Source: Phaeosaccion multiseriatum
Taxonomy: Eukaryota > Ochrophyta, other classes
Reading direction: 5' to 3'
DNA: 64,000 bases
Assembly: GCA_965112735.1 (NCBI GenBank)
Contig: OZ218958.1
Coordinates: 3,534,001-3,598,000, forward strand
Below are positions 10,715-21,121 of the stretch, in pieces. Within the stretch, counting starts at the first letter, position 1. Each line of letters begins with the position of its first letter. The notes below the pieces were generated by a model, which was given only the letters and a program-made list of their open reading frames with translations, was not told where the DNA came from and did not search any database. A program made the position numbers and the translations under genes.

Positions 10715-12253
10715 ATGCTGCGAGGCAAGAGAGCCCTGGTCATGGGCGTGGCGAACGCCCGCTCCATAGGTTGGAACATCGCCCACCGCTGGCGACAGGA
10801 GGGGGCCGAGGTGTTTGTGACGTACCAGGACGAACGGTGCGTATTCTCTTGGATCTTTGGTCTTCTTCAAATAGCGGCTCCTGTGAGCCTAACCCTAACC
10901 CTGGAAGAGGAAGGCTGGGAGGGGATCTAGGTCCTCGTGTGTGTACTTACCACCAGCCCTTTTCTGCCCCTTCTCTCTTTGTCCCGTCTCTCTGTCCCTC
11001 CCTCCCTCCCTCTCTCTCTCTCTCTCCTCTCTCTTCTCTCTCTCTGTCTTTCTCTCTCTCTCCCCCCCCCCCTCCCTCTCTCAGCTTCCGGAAGAAGGTA
11101 GAAACTCTAGTGCGGGACACATGGGGCCCTTTCCAAACATCCTCCCAGGGAGAGGCCCTGCCCTGCTGCGCTTGTGACGCCACCAAGGACGAGGAGCTTG
11201 AGGCCCTCTTCGCGCTGCTGGACAAGAGGCGCTTCTGCAGCAGGGCTGCGAGACCAAGCGGAAGCAGTGGTATTAGTGATAGTAGTAGTAGTAGTAACAT
11301 CAGCAGTAGTAAGAGCAGTTTAGGTGGCGATGCGGGCCCCCCAGGGCCGCCCAAGCTCGATGCGGTGCTGCACTCCATCGCCTTCGCGCCGAGCGATGCC
11401 ATGAAGGGCGGCTCCCTCATTGACACCACCCGCGAGGCCTTCGTCAGCGCGCACGCCATCAGCGCTTACAGTCTGCTCGCAGTCGCACGCCACGCGAGGC
11501 CCTACTTGAGCAGCAGCTCCAGTATTCAAACGCTGAGCTACATTGGATCCTCAAGAACGGTGCCCAACTACAATATTATGGGCCCAGCCAAGGCCTCGCT
11601 AGAGAGCTGCGCCAAGGGGCTGGCCTACGAGCTGGGCGAAGAGGGGGTGAGCGAGAGGGAGGGAGGGAGGGAGGGAGGGAGGGAGGGAGGGAGGGAGGGA
11701 GGGAGGGAGGGAGGGAGGGAGGGAGGGAGGGAGGGAGGGAGGGGGGAGAGCGGGATGGAGAGAGGGAGGGAGGGAGGGAGGGAGGGGGGAGAGTGGGATG
11801 GAGAGAGGGAGGGAGGGAGGGACAAAAGGGGTGGAGAAAAACGACTGGTTGGGCAGGGATGGCCTCCTCTCGCGCCCTCTCAAAGATGCTCACACTTGTG
11901 CTCGCAACCTCCCCCACGTACGTTTGCTGCTGCTGTATTACCAACTGCTGCTGCTGCTGCTGCTGCCCCTTCCCACCGCACGCCGCTGCCCCCCCTGGGT
12001 GCCCCCCCTGCTCACGTCGTCACGTCAGGTTCGTGTGAATGTGCTCAGCCCTGGTCCCGTCAAGACGCTGGCGGCGAGGGGCATCAAGCACTTCACGGCC
12101 ATGGAGCAGAGTGCGCGTGAGAGGGCCCCCCTGCGGCGCTCTGCAGACATGCTCGAGATCAGCTCCATGGCTACCTTCCTCGCCAGCCCACTCTCCACCG
12201 CCGTCACGGGGCAGGTCATCTACGTGGACGGCGGCTTCAGCAGCATGGCCTGA
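10715..12253 (+). CDS. fabI: Enoyl-[acyl-carrier-protein] reductase (FabI/ENR)
   Basis: Catalyses the last reduction of each type II fatty-acid elongation cycle, trans-2-enoyl-ACP to acyl-ACP with NAD(P)H, normally in the plastid of algae. Exons 10715-10836, 11085-11646, 12029-12253 join in phase (2, then 0) to about 302 residues. The sequence follows FabI throughout: N-terminal GKRALVMGVANARSIGWNIA cofactor region, HSIAFAP, the TLSYIGSSR stretch, catalytic Y-x6-K in YNIMGPAKASLE, VRVNVLSPGPVKTLAARGI, and the C-terminal GQVIYVDGGFSSMA. An extra Ser-rich loop (GSSGISDSSSSSNISSSKSS) sits before HSIAFAP. The start is the first in-frame ATG. No complete plastid-targeting leader is visible, so it may lie in an unseen exon. 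Intron 1 holds two telomere-type repeats; intron 2 holds a GGGA tract and a variant 12-mer. Confidence 0.92.
10888..10902. repeat. Telomere-type repeat in fabI intron 1
   Basis: CCTAACCCTAACCCT, two and a half TTAGGG units on the minus strand, within fabI intron 1. No flanking direct repeat is evident. Confidence 0.7.
11647..11822. repeat. (GGGA)n tract in fabI intron 2
   Basis: Begins right after the exon 2 donor (GTGAGCGAG) and consists of GAGG/GGGA tetranucleotides with a few interruptions. It creates long spurious Gly-Arg or Pro-Ser ORFs. Confidence 0.85.
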
Positions 12254-13308
12254 GGCCTGACACCGGGCACTGGCCCGAGGGCATGGATTCAGGGAGTGCC
12301 TGCCATCCATCCTTTCGGTTGCGGTTGATGGCAGCCCATGGACAGCTTAGCTCCCCATGGATAGTACGGATCGGTGCCGCGGGGCGGAAAGCAGATAGCA
12401 GCGGGGGAAATGATAGGGGACTGAATCAACTTAAGAACTACGCATTTATGTGTGTGTGTGTGTGCAGAGGGAACTTTGCAGAGGGGAAACTTTATTGACT
12501 TAATAGGAATCACCTAAGAGACTGAAAGTGTGAAAGTGTGTGTGTGTGTGGGTGTGTGTGTGTGTGTGTGTGTGTAGGTGTCGCTGTGTCTCCGGGGCCC
12601 TCGAGGGGCCGGTTACTCCCCCTCTAGGGCGGGGAGGGGGAGGGCGGGACCGGCTCCGCGGTTGAGCCGACCCAGGAAGGCGCGCTCCCGCTCCGAGAGC
12701 CACATCTGGTGGCTGCAGCTGACGAGGCGGCGAAGTCTTGTCAGGACGTGGCCCTTGGTGGTGGAGGAGCCCGTGCGGCCAGTGCGGGTGACCACGTGCT
12801 CGGCGAGTGCGTGCAGGAGCGATTGCGCCTGTGCGCCGAGTCGGCCGTGGGTCTCGATGGCGAAGGCGAACTTTGCACAAGAGGGAGAATTTTCCAAATG
12901 GCGACGATTTTGGATTAAGGGTGCCAGGATGGCATGTTGCTTTCGATTGTTTTCGACTCCCCCCCCCTTTCTCTCCTCTCTCCTCTCCTCTCCCTGCTCG
13001 GGTCTCTCTGTCTCCCCCCCTTCTCTCTTTTTTGTGGCACAATGTCCGCGTCTCCCACTCTGCACCTCCTCCGTCTCTCCCTGCAAGTTCGCGCCTTTTT
13101 CTTTTCTTTTTTAGTTTCCCATCTCGGCTTGCTTGTTGCCCCCGGATAGTGGGTGAATTGGGGCGAGTAGGCGTATTCGATTGGGAAATACCTGCTGCCT
13201 TATGCTGCGTGGGTGGGTCGCCATACAAAGGCAGCAGATTCGGCAGCAGCAGCAGGAAAGGGAGAGGAAGAAGAGACAGCGGAGGGCAGCAGGTTGGATG
13301 GGTTGGCG
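12254..13308. other. Intergenic, fabI to PHD-IQ-C2-PH gene
   Basis: Contains a GT microsatellite (12530-12575), a possible reverse-transcriptase-like remnant on the minus strand (separate entry) and C/T-rich sequence at 12955-13085. No intact gene is supported. Confidence 0.5.
12613..12878 (-). pseudogene. Possible retroelement ORF remnant
   Basis: A short open stretch on the minus strand reads FAFAIETHGRLGAQAQSLL, LAEHVVTRTGR and HQMWLSERERAFLGR, then stops. The pattern of an aliphatic strand, ET-x-GRLG, a helix, and then an arginine-rich helix resembles the C-terminal end of pol proteins of non-LTR elements in algae. This is recognition from memory only; no other pol motif is nearby. It could equally be a chance ORF. 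Confidence 0.22.
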
Positions 13309-14516
13309 ATGGCTTCGCGCCGCTCTAAGCCCACCGCTGGCAGTTTGCAAGAAGCAGAGCTATCAACGACCTTCGAAGCCGTAGCAGCGGCGAGGGCGGC
13401 AGGGACGCGCCGCCGTGAGGAGGCCGTTGGCTGGAGGACCCTGGCTGCTGGCCTGGAGATCAGCCGCCATTGCGCTGCTGGGGGGGGGCGTACCGCGGTC
13501 TCCTCGGGGAAAGGCTCAGATGTGGTGCCGGGCAAAGGCAAAGGGTCCTCCAAGGGCGAGCCCGAGGCGAGGCCCCCTCTGCCCAGCTCTGAGGACTTCG
13601 ACAACAACGTCGTTGCCGACATCGCCCGGTCGGCCCTCGGTCACGGGGTGCGTTCCCCTCCTGCCTCTCTTCCCTCGTGAACTCCAAGGACGGCCTAATG
13701 ATATGTTTGCGATGTGTCTTTCGGCCTTCTGAAGCATGTCCCGCCACCCCCCTGATGATGTGCACCACACTGATGTGCACCACTCTAATCAGCTCTTCAT
13801 CGTCATGATGTGCACCAGCTCTAATCAGCTCTTCATCGTCCTCCCTCATCTTGCCCTTGCCCCTCCGCTTCTAGGTGGAGGCCCGCAAGGCCGTGATGTA
13901 CATGATCGGGAGGCGGCAGGAGGAGTACCTTTCTACCCTGAGCTTCTCCTCCGGACGCTCACTCCTCACGGCCCATCGCTTCCCCCCGAAGGCTCTGGGC
14001 GGAGGGACCAGCACAGGCGGAGGGCATTTTGGGATCGGAGGCAAAGGGACGTGCGCAGGGACGTACTGGTCGAGCGTGCTGAAGCGGAGAGAGGGAGAGA
14101 TAAGGAGAGAGCGAGAGACGGCAAAGCATGTGTCTGGTAAGTGACTCCAGCCCTCCGTGGAGGACATGATATGGGTACACACCTTTGCGCCCCCCGCCTC
14201 TCCTCGCACTCACCCTTCACCATTTCTGTGCGTGCGTGTGTGCGTGCGTGCGTGTGCGTGCGTGTGCTCGCGTGTGTGCGTGTGTATATGGCGTGTGTGT
14301 GCGTGTGAGCAGGGCAGAAGATGATCCGTCGCGCGCAGGCCATGGAGGACGTAATGGCGGTGTCTCTGTGGGTGCGTGGAAGGAGGGACAGCAGCAAGGA
14401 CGTGGGGCATCTGGAGGCGCTCTGGAGGCCTCCGGAGTACACATGGGGGGAAGAGGGGGAGTGGGTCAGGCACTCGCTGTGCGACGAGTGCTTCCTGCGT
14501 GCAGGTGAGCGACTGT

Positions 14517-14585
<69 letters not shown>

Positions 14586-14622
14586 GTGTCTGTCTGTGTG
14601 TCTGTCTGTGTGTCTGTCTGTG

Positions 14623-14665
<43 letters not shown>

Positions 14666-14692
14666 GTGTCTGTCTGTGTGTCTGTCTGTCTA

Positions 14693-14747
<55 letters not shown>

Positions 14748-14748
14748 T

Positions 14749-14798
<50 letters not shown>

Positions 14799-16097
14799 AG
14801 TCTGGCTGTCTGTCTGTCTTTCTGTCTGTCTATCCGTGTCGACCGAGGCTCACCACGTCCATCCCTCATCATCATTGGAAGCTCCGGGCCCGAACCGGCT
14901 TGAGTGCCGAACGTGTCCGATCGTCGTGCACAGGAACTGCGCGAGCCGAGAGCAGAGGGCAAGGATGAGCAAACGGCAGCGGCGGCGGCAGCAGCACGGG
15001 CTTTGGATGGATCAGGGCCACGGCCAGCAGCAAGAGGGAGGGCAGGAGGGAGGGCAGGAGGGAGGGCAGGAGGGAGAGCAGGAGGACGACGAAGAAGCCC
15101 AAGGCGAGCCTGCGGGATGGCAGTGGATGTGCGACGACTGCTTCTCACGCAGCCGGGCCGAGGCGGCGCAGCGGGATGTGCGCCACGCGAAGGCCCTCGA
15201 GCTCAGCAAACTCAAGGTGTGTTAATGTTAGAGGTGTATGAGGAGGTGTGTTAGAGGTGTATGAGGACTCAAGGTGTGTTAGAGGTGTATGAGGAGGTGT
15301 GTTAGAGGTGTATGAGGAGGTGTGTTAGAGGTGTATGAGGACTCAAGGTGTGTTAATGTTAGAGGTGTATGAGGAGGTGTGTTAGAGGTGTATGAGGAGG
15401 TGTGTTAGAGGTGTATGAGGAGGTGTGTTAGAGGTGTGTGAGGAGGTGTGTTAGAGGTGTATGAGGACTCAAGGTGTGTTAGAGGTGTATGAGGACTCAA
15501 GGTGTGTTAGAGGTGTATGAGGAGGGTTGAGGAAGAGAGTAAAGGTGGGCGGGAGGGGGTGTCAGCTCTCTTCTCTTTTGGTTCCTCTCGTGTCAGCTCT
15601 CTTGTCCTCTCCGTCACACCGCCCTGACTGTGGCTACTGACTGGACCAGCCCGGGCCATTGTGGACACCGTCGGCAGCGCCGGATGCAGTGGTGCTGCCC
15701 CCCCCCCTTCGCCTTCGGCCCCTCCCCCCTCCCCCCTCCCCCCTCGCCTCTTACCTCTCGCTACGTGCATACACCCATACATGCCAACGCCTGCCCACGC
15801 CGTTGCCTATATGCCTGCCTACACGCACATCCCCACAGGCCGGGTACGGGCTCACCGCAGCGCTCATGATCTCTCGCAAGACGCAAGTGCATCGCACCCT
15901 CCGCCAGAAGGTGCTGGTGCTGCAGGCCTACGTGAGGGGTAGGCTGTGCAGGAGGGCCCTGCAGCAGAGGACGGCCTCGCAGCTGCGGCCCTGGTTGGTG
16001 CGTGTGCTCTCTCTGGAGGGCCTGCCACTGCCTCTCGCACACACGCACCTCTTCAAGTGCTTCGTGTCCGTGCTCGTGGCGGGGGCGGCTGCCACCC

Positions 16098-16135
<38 letters not shown>

Positions 16136-19075
16136 ACTGCTGCAGCAGCGACGCCACAGGGACAGCATGGCGCTCTTTCCTCGGGGGCGGCAGGGGCGGA
16201 GGGCGGCGGCGGTGGTGGTGTTGAGCAATTCTACCTTCTAGAGACAGAGTGGAGCCGAGCAGACGATAAGGGCGCCCTCGTGCTCAACCCGCTCTCTGCG
16301 GCCGGTGGGGCGTCCAACTCCAACTCCAACTCCAGCTCCAGCTCCAGCCTGCTGCGGCCTGCCTCGAGACCGTCGATGAAGCAGCTCTCTTCCTCGCAGC
16401 CCATGGGGGCGAGGGGAATGGGCACGCTGCGGCCCTCCCTGTACGGCACCATCGACGAAGGCGAGCAGTACGCCGACTCGGATTCCTCTTCCTCCTCCTC
16501 CTCCTCCTCAAGCTCCGGCTCAGATGCAGACGAGGACGACACACACGCCGGGCCCTCCAAGCGGCCTTCGCTGCCAGGCCCACCCCGGGGTCTTAGCAGA
16601 GCCCCAGGGGTGGGCGCAACCGCGTCATCAAGGGCGAAGAAGGGCACCTTCGCACTGACCTCGAAGGGAGGAGGGGGCAATGCTTCCTCTGTGTCCCCCT
16701 TGGGAAGCACAGGAGGCCACCCGGGGGTCTGCTGGAGCACCCTGACCGTACCCTGCTCCCCTCCCAACGCTTCGCTGCTCCTCACGGTGGTGTGTCAGCG
16801 GGCCAGTGGAGTGAGTGAGGCAGGGGGGGGGGCGAGTGGAGGGGGGAAAGACATGCGCTCGGTGGTGCCGTCGGTGGTGCCGGGCCCGCCCAAGGTGGTG
16901 GGGCAGATCCGGGTGGAGTGCCGCACGGCTCTGTCCAGTGGGTACGGCAAGAAGGTGTTGTTCGAGACCCAGGCGCTGCACGAAGTGCGCAACGTTGTGC
17001 TGAGAATGGGCACCACTTGCTCCACCGACTACAAGTAAGGAGGTGCCCGCGAGGAAGGGAAGGGAGGAGAGGGATAGGTTGGAGGGTTTTGGCGTGACGT
17101 CCCTCACCACTTAAAGCCCTTCCCTTCCCTTCGCTGCTCACTGCCTTCCTCGCTTGCTCCGCTGTCTGCTCTCCTCTCTGCTCTCCCCTCTGCCCATCCG
17201 CTGCCATCTTCTCTGCTCAGAGCGGGTCCATCCCAGCGCCGCTCCAAGATGCCCACGATGCAGCTGGGCAAGCCCGTCGAGTTCGGCTCCATGCCCCCGC
17301 CCCGCCTCTCGCTGGAGGTATCCCTCTACCCCAACTGGCTCAGGTGGGGTCCTCTTCCCTCTCCTCTCCTCTCCTCTCCTCTCCTCTCCTTTTCTCTCCT
17401 CTCCTCTCCTCCTCTCCTCCTCTCCTACCCTCTTCTCCTCTCCTCTTCTCCTCTCCCCTCCTCTCCTTTTCTCTTCTCTCCTCTTCTCTTCTCCCCTCCT
17501 CTCCTTTCTTCTCCTCTCCTCCTCCTCTCCTCTGCTCTCCTCTCCTCTCCTCTCCTCTCCTTTCTTCTCCTCTCCTCTTCTCTCCTCTCCTCTCCTCTCC
17601 CCTCCTCTCCCCTCCTCTCGTCCTCTCCTCCCATCCCCTCCTCTCCTCTCCCCTCCTCTCCTCTCCTCTCCTCTCCCATCTTTTCTCCTCTCCTCTCGTC
17701 CTCTCCTCCTCTCCTCTCATCTCCCCTCCCCTCCCCTCCTCTCCTCTCCCCTCCTCTCCCCTTTTTTCTCCTCTCCTCTCCTCTCCTCTCCTCTCCTCTC
17801 CTCTCCTCTCCTCTCCTCTCCTCTCCTCTCCTCTCCTCTCCTCTCCTCTCCTCTCCTCTCCTCTCCTCTCCTCTCCTCTCCTCTCCTCTCCTCTCCTCTC
17901 CTCTCCTGTCCTCTCCTCTCCTGTCCTCTCCTGTCCTCTCCTCTCCTCTCCTCTCCTCTCCTCTCTCCTCTCCTCTCCTCTCCTCTCCTCTCCTCTCCTC
18001 TCCTCTCCTCCCCTCCTTCTCTCCGTGTGTCCGTCCCTCTCTACCTGTAGACTCAAGCAGTTCAGCTCTGATGTGCTCTGTATCACCAACTGCTCTGATT
18101 TGCCCTGTTCTCCTGGGGCGTGCTCTGGTCTGCTCCTCTCTCTGACGTCATCCTGTCTCTCTCTGTCGTCCTCTCTCTCTTCCTCTCTCTGATGTCATCC
18201 TTTCCCTCTCACTTTCTCTTTCTGATGCCATCCTCTCTCTCTCTTCCTCTCTCTGATGTCTTCCTGTCTCTCTCTTCCTCTCTCTGGCTTCATCCTGTCT
18301 CCCTCTTCCTCTCTCTGATGTCATTCTGATGTCATCCCAGTAAGTGCGGCTTCGTGAACATGCGCAACCAGACTCACGGGCTCATGGTGCGCAGGTGGGC
18401 GCGATTAGGAATCTGACTAAGGTCGATTAGGAATCGAATTAAGGTCGATTACGAGTCTGAGTAGTCCGCATGAAGTCTGAGATACATGCCTAGGTAACGA
18501 ACTTGGTTACTGAGTAACAGGACGAAAATCGCCCCGATTTTTGCGCAGGTTCGCGGTGCTGTGCAACGGTCGCTTGGCTTTCTACAAACACGTAAGTACT
18601 TACATACATGGAGGGGGAGGGCAAGACAATCCACTGCCATCTCAAGCCTTTCTCGAGCTTCGATTATTCCTCTGCTTGGGCACCATGGGCTTCTCGTCTG
18701 TCTGTCCTGACGGCCCGCGCTTGATCACCTGTTCAGATGTACTCCACACACATCAAGTTCGAGATCTCCGTGGAGGGGGCGGAGATTTCTCTGCAGAGCG
18801 AAGCATCGAATGGGGTGCTGGTGGAGCCCAAGCGCAGCAAGGGTGGGGGGGGGGTCACCCTCGTGCCGCTGCTGGAGGGGGAGCAGGTCGAGTGGTACAC
18901 CAAGCTACGGTCTGTGAGTGATGGAGGCGACCCCAACCCGCACCGCCACAAGGAGGTCTGGTCCCGGCCGGGCAAAACTCACTCCGGCAGGGGCGGCTAC
19001 TGTGACGGATTCGCGAGGCGAAACGCGCTGCCCGCCATCCAAGCGGCGACCGGAGCGGAGCAGAGCAGGCGATAG
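13309..19075 (+). CDS. PHD finger - IQ - C2 - PH domain protein
   Basis: Nine proposed exons: 13309-13647, 13875-14136, 14313-14504, 14882-15216, 15839-17034, 17221-17343, 18341-18394, 18549-18591, 18737-19075. Phases agree at every junction (about 960 residues); the 14882 acceptor is the least certain. A C4HC3 PHD-type finger is split by intron 3: CDEC ... CRTC ... HRNC ... CDDC. Next come an IQ-like basic helix ([17 protein letters not shown]), a C2-like start ([11 protein letters not shown]), a long Ser/Gly-rich insert, and a second C2-like part ([10 protein letters not shown]). A PH domain ends it ([14 protein letters not shown] ... [13 protein letters not shown] ... [11 protein letters not shown]). 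Binding of lipid and modified peptides is inferred from the domains. A GTGAGT after YTKLRS could mark another intron, so the last ~50 residues are uncertain. I know no exact family match. Confidence 0.62.
14519..14836. repeat. (TCTG)n tetranucleotide array in intron
   Basis: About 320 bp of TCTG units with TGTG and TCTT variants, filling most of the intron between the two halves of the PHD finger. It gives false Cys-Leu-Ser-Val ORFs in every plus frame. Confidence 0.9.
15217..15525. repeat. GGTGTGTTAGAGGTGTATGA minisatellite in intron
   Basis: About a dozen units of ~23 bp (GGTGTGTTAGAGGTGTATGA plus GGA), with a variant reading GGACTCAA. It starts exactly at the exon 4 donor (CTCAAG then GTGTGTTAATG). 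Several units carry CTCAAGGTGTGTTA, a copy of the exon-end/donor sequence. Confidence 0.85.
17346..18024. repeat. CTCTC satellite in intron
   Basis: About 680 bp of CTCTC/CTCCT pentamer-like repeats in the intron after exon 6 of the PHD-IQ-C2-PH gene, nearly perfect from 17770 to 17900. It is strand-asymmetric (pure pyrimidine on +), so triplex or H-DNA structure is possible. Confidence 0.9.
18080..18091 (+). repeat. Dispersed 12-mer GTATCACCAACT, intronic copy
   Basis: Exact copy in a PHD-IQ-C2-PH gene intron. Flanks (GCTCTG before, GCTCTG after) match those of the 28784 copy. Confidence 0.7.
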
Positions 19076-19186
19076 ATGATAGACACTGTTTACTTTACTT
19101 CTCCTCGCAAACACACACACACAGCCTTCGTCACCGACGAGCAAAGAGGATACCCTTAGGGTTGCACAACAGTGGAGAAGAGAAGG

Positions 19187-19262
19187 CACGCCCGACCTCA
19201 TTGGCTGCACTCATTGCGCTGCACGCCCGACCTCATTGGCTGCACTCATTGCGCTGCACTCA
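19187..19262. repeat. Two-copy 38-bp tandem repeat
   Basis: A unit beginning CACGCCCGACCTCATTGGCT and ending GCACTCATTGCGCTG occurs twice in a row. It is followed by (GTAC/GTAT)n and then the TIR element. Confidence 0.75.
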
Positions 19263-19314
19263 TGTACGTATGTACGTATGTGTGTGTGTATGTATGTATG
19301 TACGTACGTATTGT

Positions 19315-19441
19315 TCGACCCCTGACACGCTATCGCCCACTTTCTCGATAGCGGATAGCGCGCTGGCTGGCGCCGGGATAGCGGATAGCGCGCCGGCTGG
19401 CGCCGGCGATAGCGGATAGCGGATAGCGTGTCAGGGGTCGA
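19315..19441. mobile_element. 127-bp MITE-like element with 20-bp TIRs and 6-bp TSD
   Basis: Perfect 20-bp terminal inverted repeats, TCGACCCCTGACACGCTATC (19315-19334) and its reverse complement (19422-19441), enclose 87 bp of GATAGCG and GGCTGGCGCCGG modules. The element is bracketed by a direct TATTGT (19309-19314 and 19442-19447), as expected of a target-site duplication. No coding capacity. The structure fits a non-autonomous DNA transposon (MITE); the superfamily is not assigned. It lies between the PHD-IQ-C2-PH gene and the ankyrin-like gene. Confidence 0.8.
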
Positions 19442-19680
19442 TATTGTGCTGCACTCATTGTGCTGCAGGAACTCCACAATCGCAGAGCCTCTCCCAAAAA
19501 TGGAGCCGGCCATTGGGTTAAATACGTAAATACTGTACTTATCCCTGTGAGCCGGCCGACTCACGCCGCATTCGGACGCGGAACCAAAGCACCAACTCCT
19601 CCACATCGATCGTCCACCCCTGAGTCCCCCCACCTCCCTCTCCGATCCCGACAACCCACACACCGCCTCTCGCTCCTTCC

Positions 19681-20928
19681 TCAGTCCTCGCAGTCGCAGG
19701 GGTGTCCATTGGCATGGATCCACTGCTTCATTTCCTGAAACACGTTCTCCTCCATGTACCAGTCAATGCCATCGGCCTCGTGTTCTCTCCTGATGACCAC
19801 TGGACACACCCCCCCGTCCCACGCACATCCCACCTCTTCTGAGCGCAGCCACTGCAGCATCTCCAAGCTGTGGCTATCTCGAACCGCATATATGCACACC
19901 CACGCATCCCACTCACAGAACTCACGCGCGTTGGCATGCATCCAGCGTAAAGCGGCAGGTTGAGAGGAAGCAGCGGCAAAGCCAGCTCCCTCCCTCCAGC
20001 AGTAGCACCCTCCGTCCGGTTCCGCCGCCTCCAGTTCAGCCCTGACCTTAGGATGTTTCAGCAGCCATGCCAGTACCGGGATGTGCCCTCCTTGGGCAGC
20101 ATTGATCCACACGTTGTGATCGAACGGAGCGTCCACCTCATCGGACAGAAGCAGCTTAATCAGCGGCAAGTCCCCCTTCTGCGCAGCGTTAGAGCAGGCA
20201 GTACGGGGCAGTCCCATGTGCTGGAGGGCCTTGCAAATGATCATATCTCCATGCCGAGCAGCGGCTTTGACAGTTTCCTCCGTAAGCTTGTAGCCGTGCC
20301 TCCTGGCCCAGTACACACGCTCTATGGAGGCCACTACACTCATTTGGCTCGTCTTGGCTGGGTGCGCAACGATGTAGTAGCTCCTCCACTCCTTGCACAC
20401 CGTCGCGACGAAAGCGTACTCGCCCTGACCCACGAGCTCCATCACCTTTCCAAACACCCCCCTTATACCAAAGGCCTTTGCACAGCTCGAACCAGCTCGA
20501 TGAGAGGACGCACCGGCTGCTGGGGGTTTTACATCGAGGCGGAGGAGGAACAGCTCCTTCTCCCTCTCCAAGGCCCTCTCTTTCGCCTTCTCGTCCCTCT
20601 CGTGAGCCTTTTCTTTCGCTGTCTCGTCGAGCAGCTTGGCTTCCTTCTCTCTCTCGTGAGCCTTCTCTTTCGCCTTCTCGTCCAATAGCTTGGCGTCTCT
20701 CTCTCTTTCGTGAGTCTTCGCTTCCGCCCTCTCCCCTTCGAGCTGCTTCTTCTCCGCCCTCAAAGCTTGGAGGTGCATCAGCAGCTCCTTCCTCACCCCC
20801 TCCCTCTCACCATCCGCTCCCCCTCCTCCCAAGCTCAGCCCCAGATAGTTACCCAGCCCACTCAACGCCTTCTCCACTGACTCTTTCTCTCTGATCACTG
20901 CTGCGATGCTTGCCTCTATCCCCTCCAT
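19681..20928 (-). CDS. Ankyrin-like repeat protein with N-terminal coiled coil
   Basis: Intronless, 415 residues from the ATG at 20928; a longer reading from 20967 would need a TTG start. Residues ~1-130 are a Lys/Glu heptad-like coiled coil with repeated motifs (AKLLDEKAKEKAHERE). A short F-box-like or helical patch follows (VMELVGQGEYAFVATVCKEW). Then come divergent ankyrin-type repeats: AARHGDMIICKALQHMG, AAQKGDLPLIKLLLSD, AAQGGHIPVLAWLLKHPK, SQPAALRWMHANARE, SHSLEMLQWLRSEE. This layout is common in large ankyrin-like families of heterokonts and giant viruses, which usually mediate protein contacts. Specific function unknown. The lack of introns in an intron-rich region may mean a retrocopy or a recently acquired family member. 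Confidence 0.72.
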   Translation of the reverse strand: MEGIEASIAAVIREKESVEKALSGLGNYLGLSLGGGGADGEREGVRKELLMHLQALRAEKKQLEGERAEAKTHERERDAKLLDEKAKEKAHEREKEAKLLDETAKEKAHERDEKAKERALEREKELFLLRLDVKPPAAGASSHRAGSSCAKAFGIRGVFGKVMELVGQGEYAFVATVCKEWRSYYIVAHPAKTSQMSVVASIERVYWARRHGYKLTEETVKAAARHGDMIICKALQHMGLPRTACSNAAQKGDLPLIKLLLSDEVDAPFDHNVWINAAQGGHIPVLAWLLKHPKVRAELEAAEPDGGCYCWREGAGFAAASSQPAALRWMHANAREFCEWDAWVCIYAVRDSHSLEMLQWLRSEEVGCAWDGGVCPVVIRREHEADGIDWYMEENVFQEMKQWIHANGHPCDCED

Positions 20929-21121
20929 GACATTTATTTTTGAGGGGTTGTCCCGAGTGGAACCCAAGCTGTGAGCCCTCGACGATCTAGCACCAACACG
21001 TCAAGGCCTTCATGCTCAATTGAATTTGTACAAGGAGCGCCCTGCGTATTTCATTTGCAATATACCGTCTACTCTCTTTCGGCGGTGCCGCCCCTCTCTG
21101 CCCTCTCTTGGGCGCCTCCCT

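Noticed and set aside
14518-14903. Cys-Leu-Ser-Val repeat ORFs in all plus frames
   Set aside because: Products of the (TCTG)n intron array, with no real protein character.
17154-18192. Ser/Leu/Pro-rich plus and Arg/Glu/Gly-rich minus ORFs
   Set aside because: Translations of the CTCTC satellite inside an intron.
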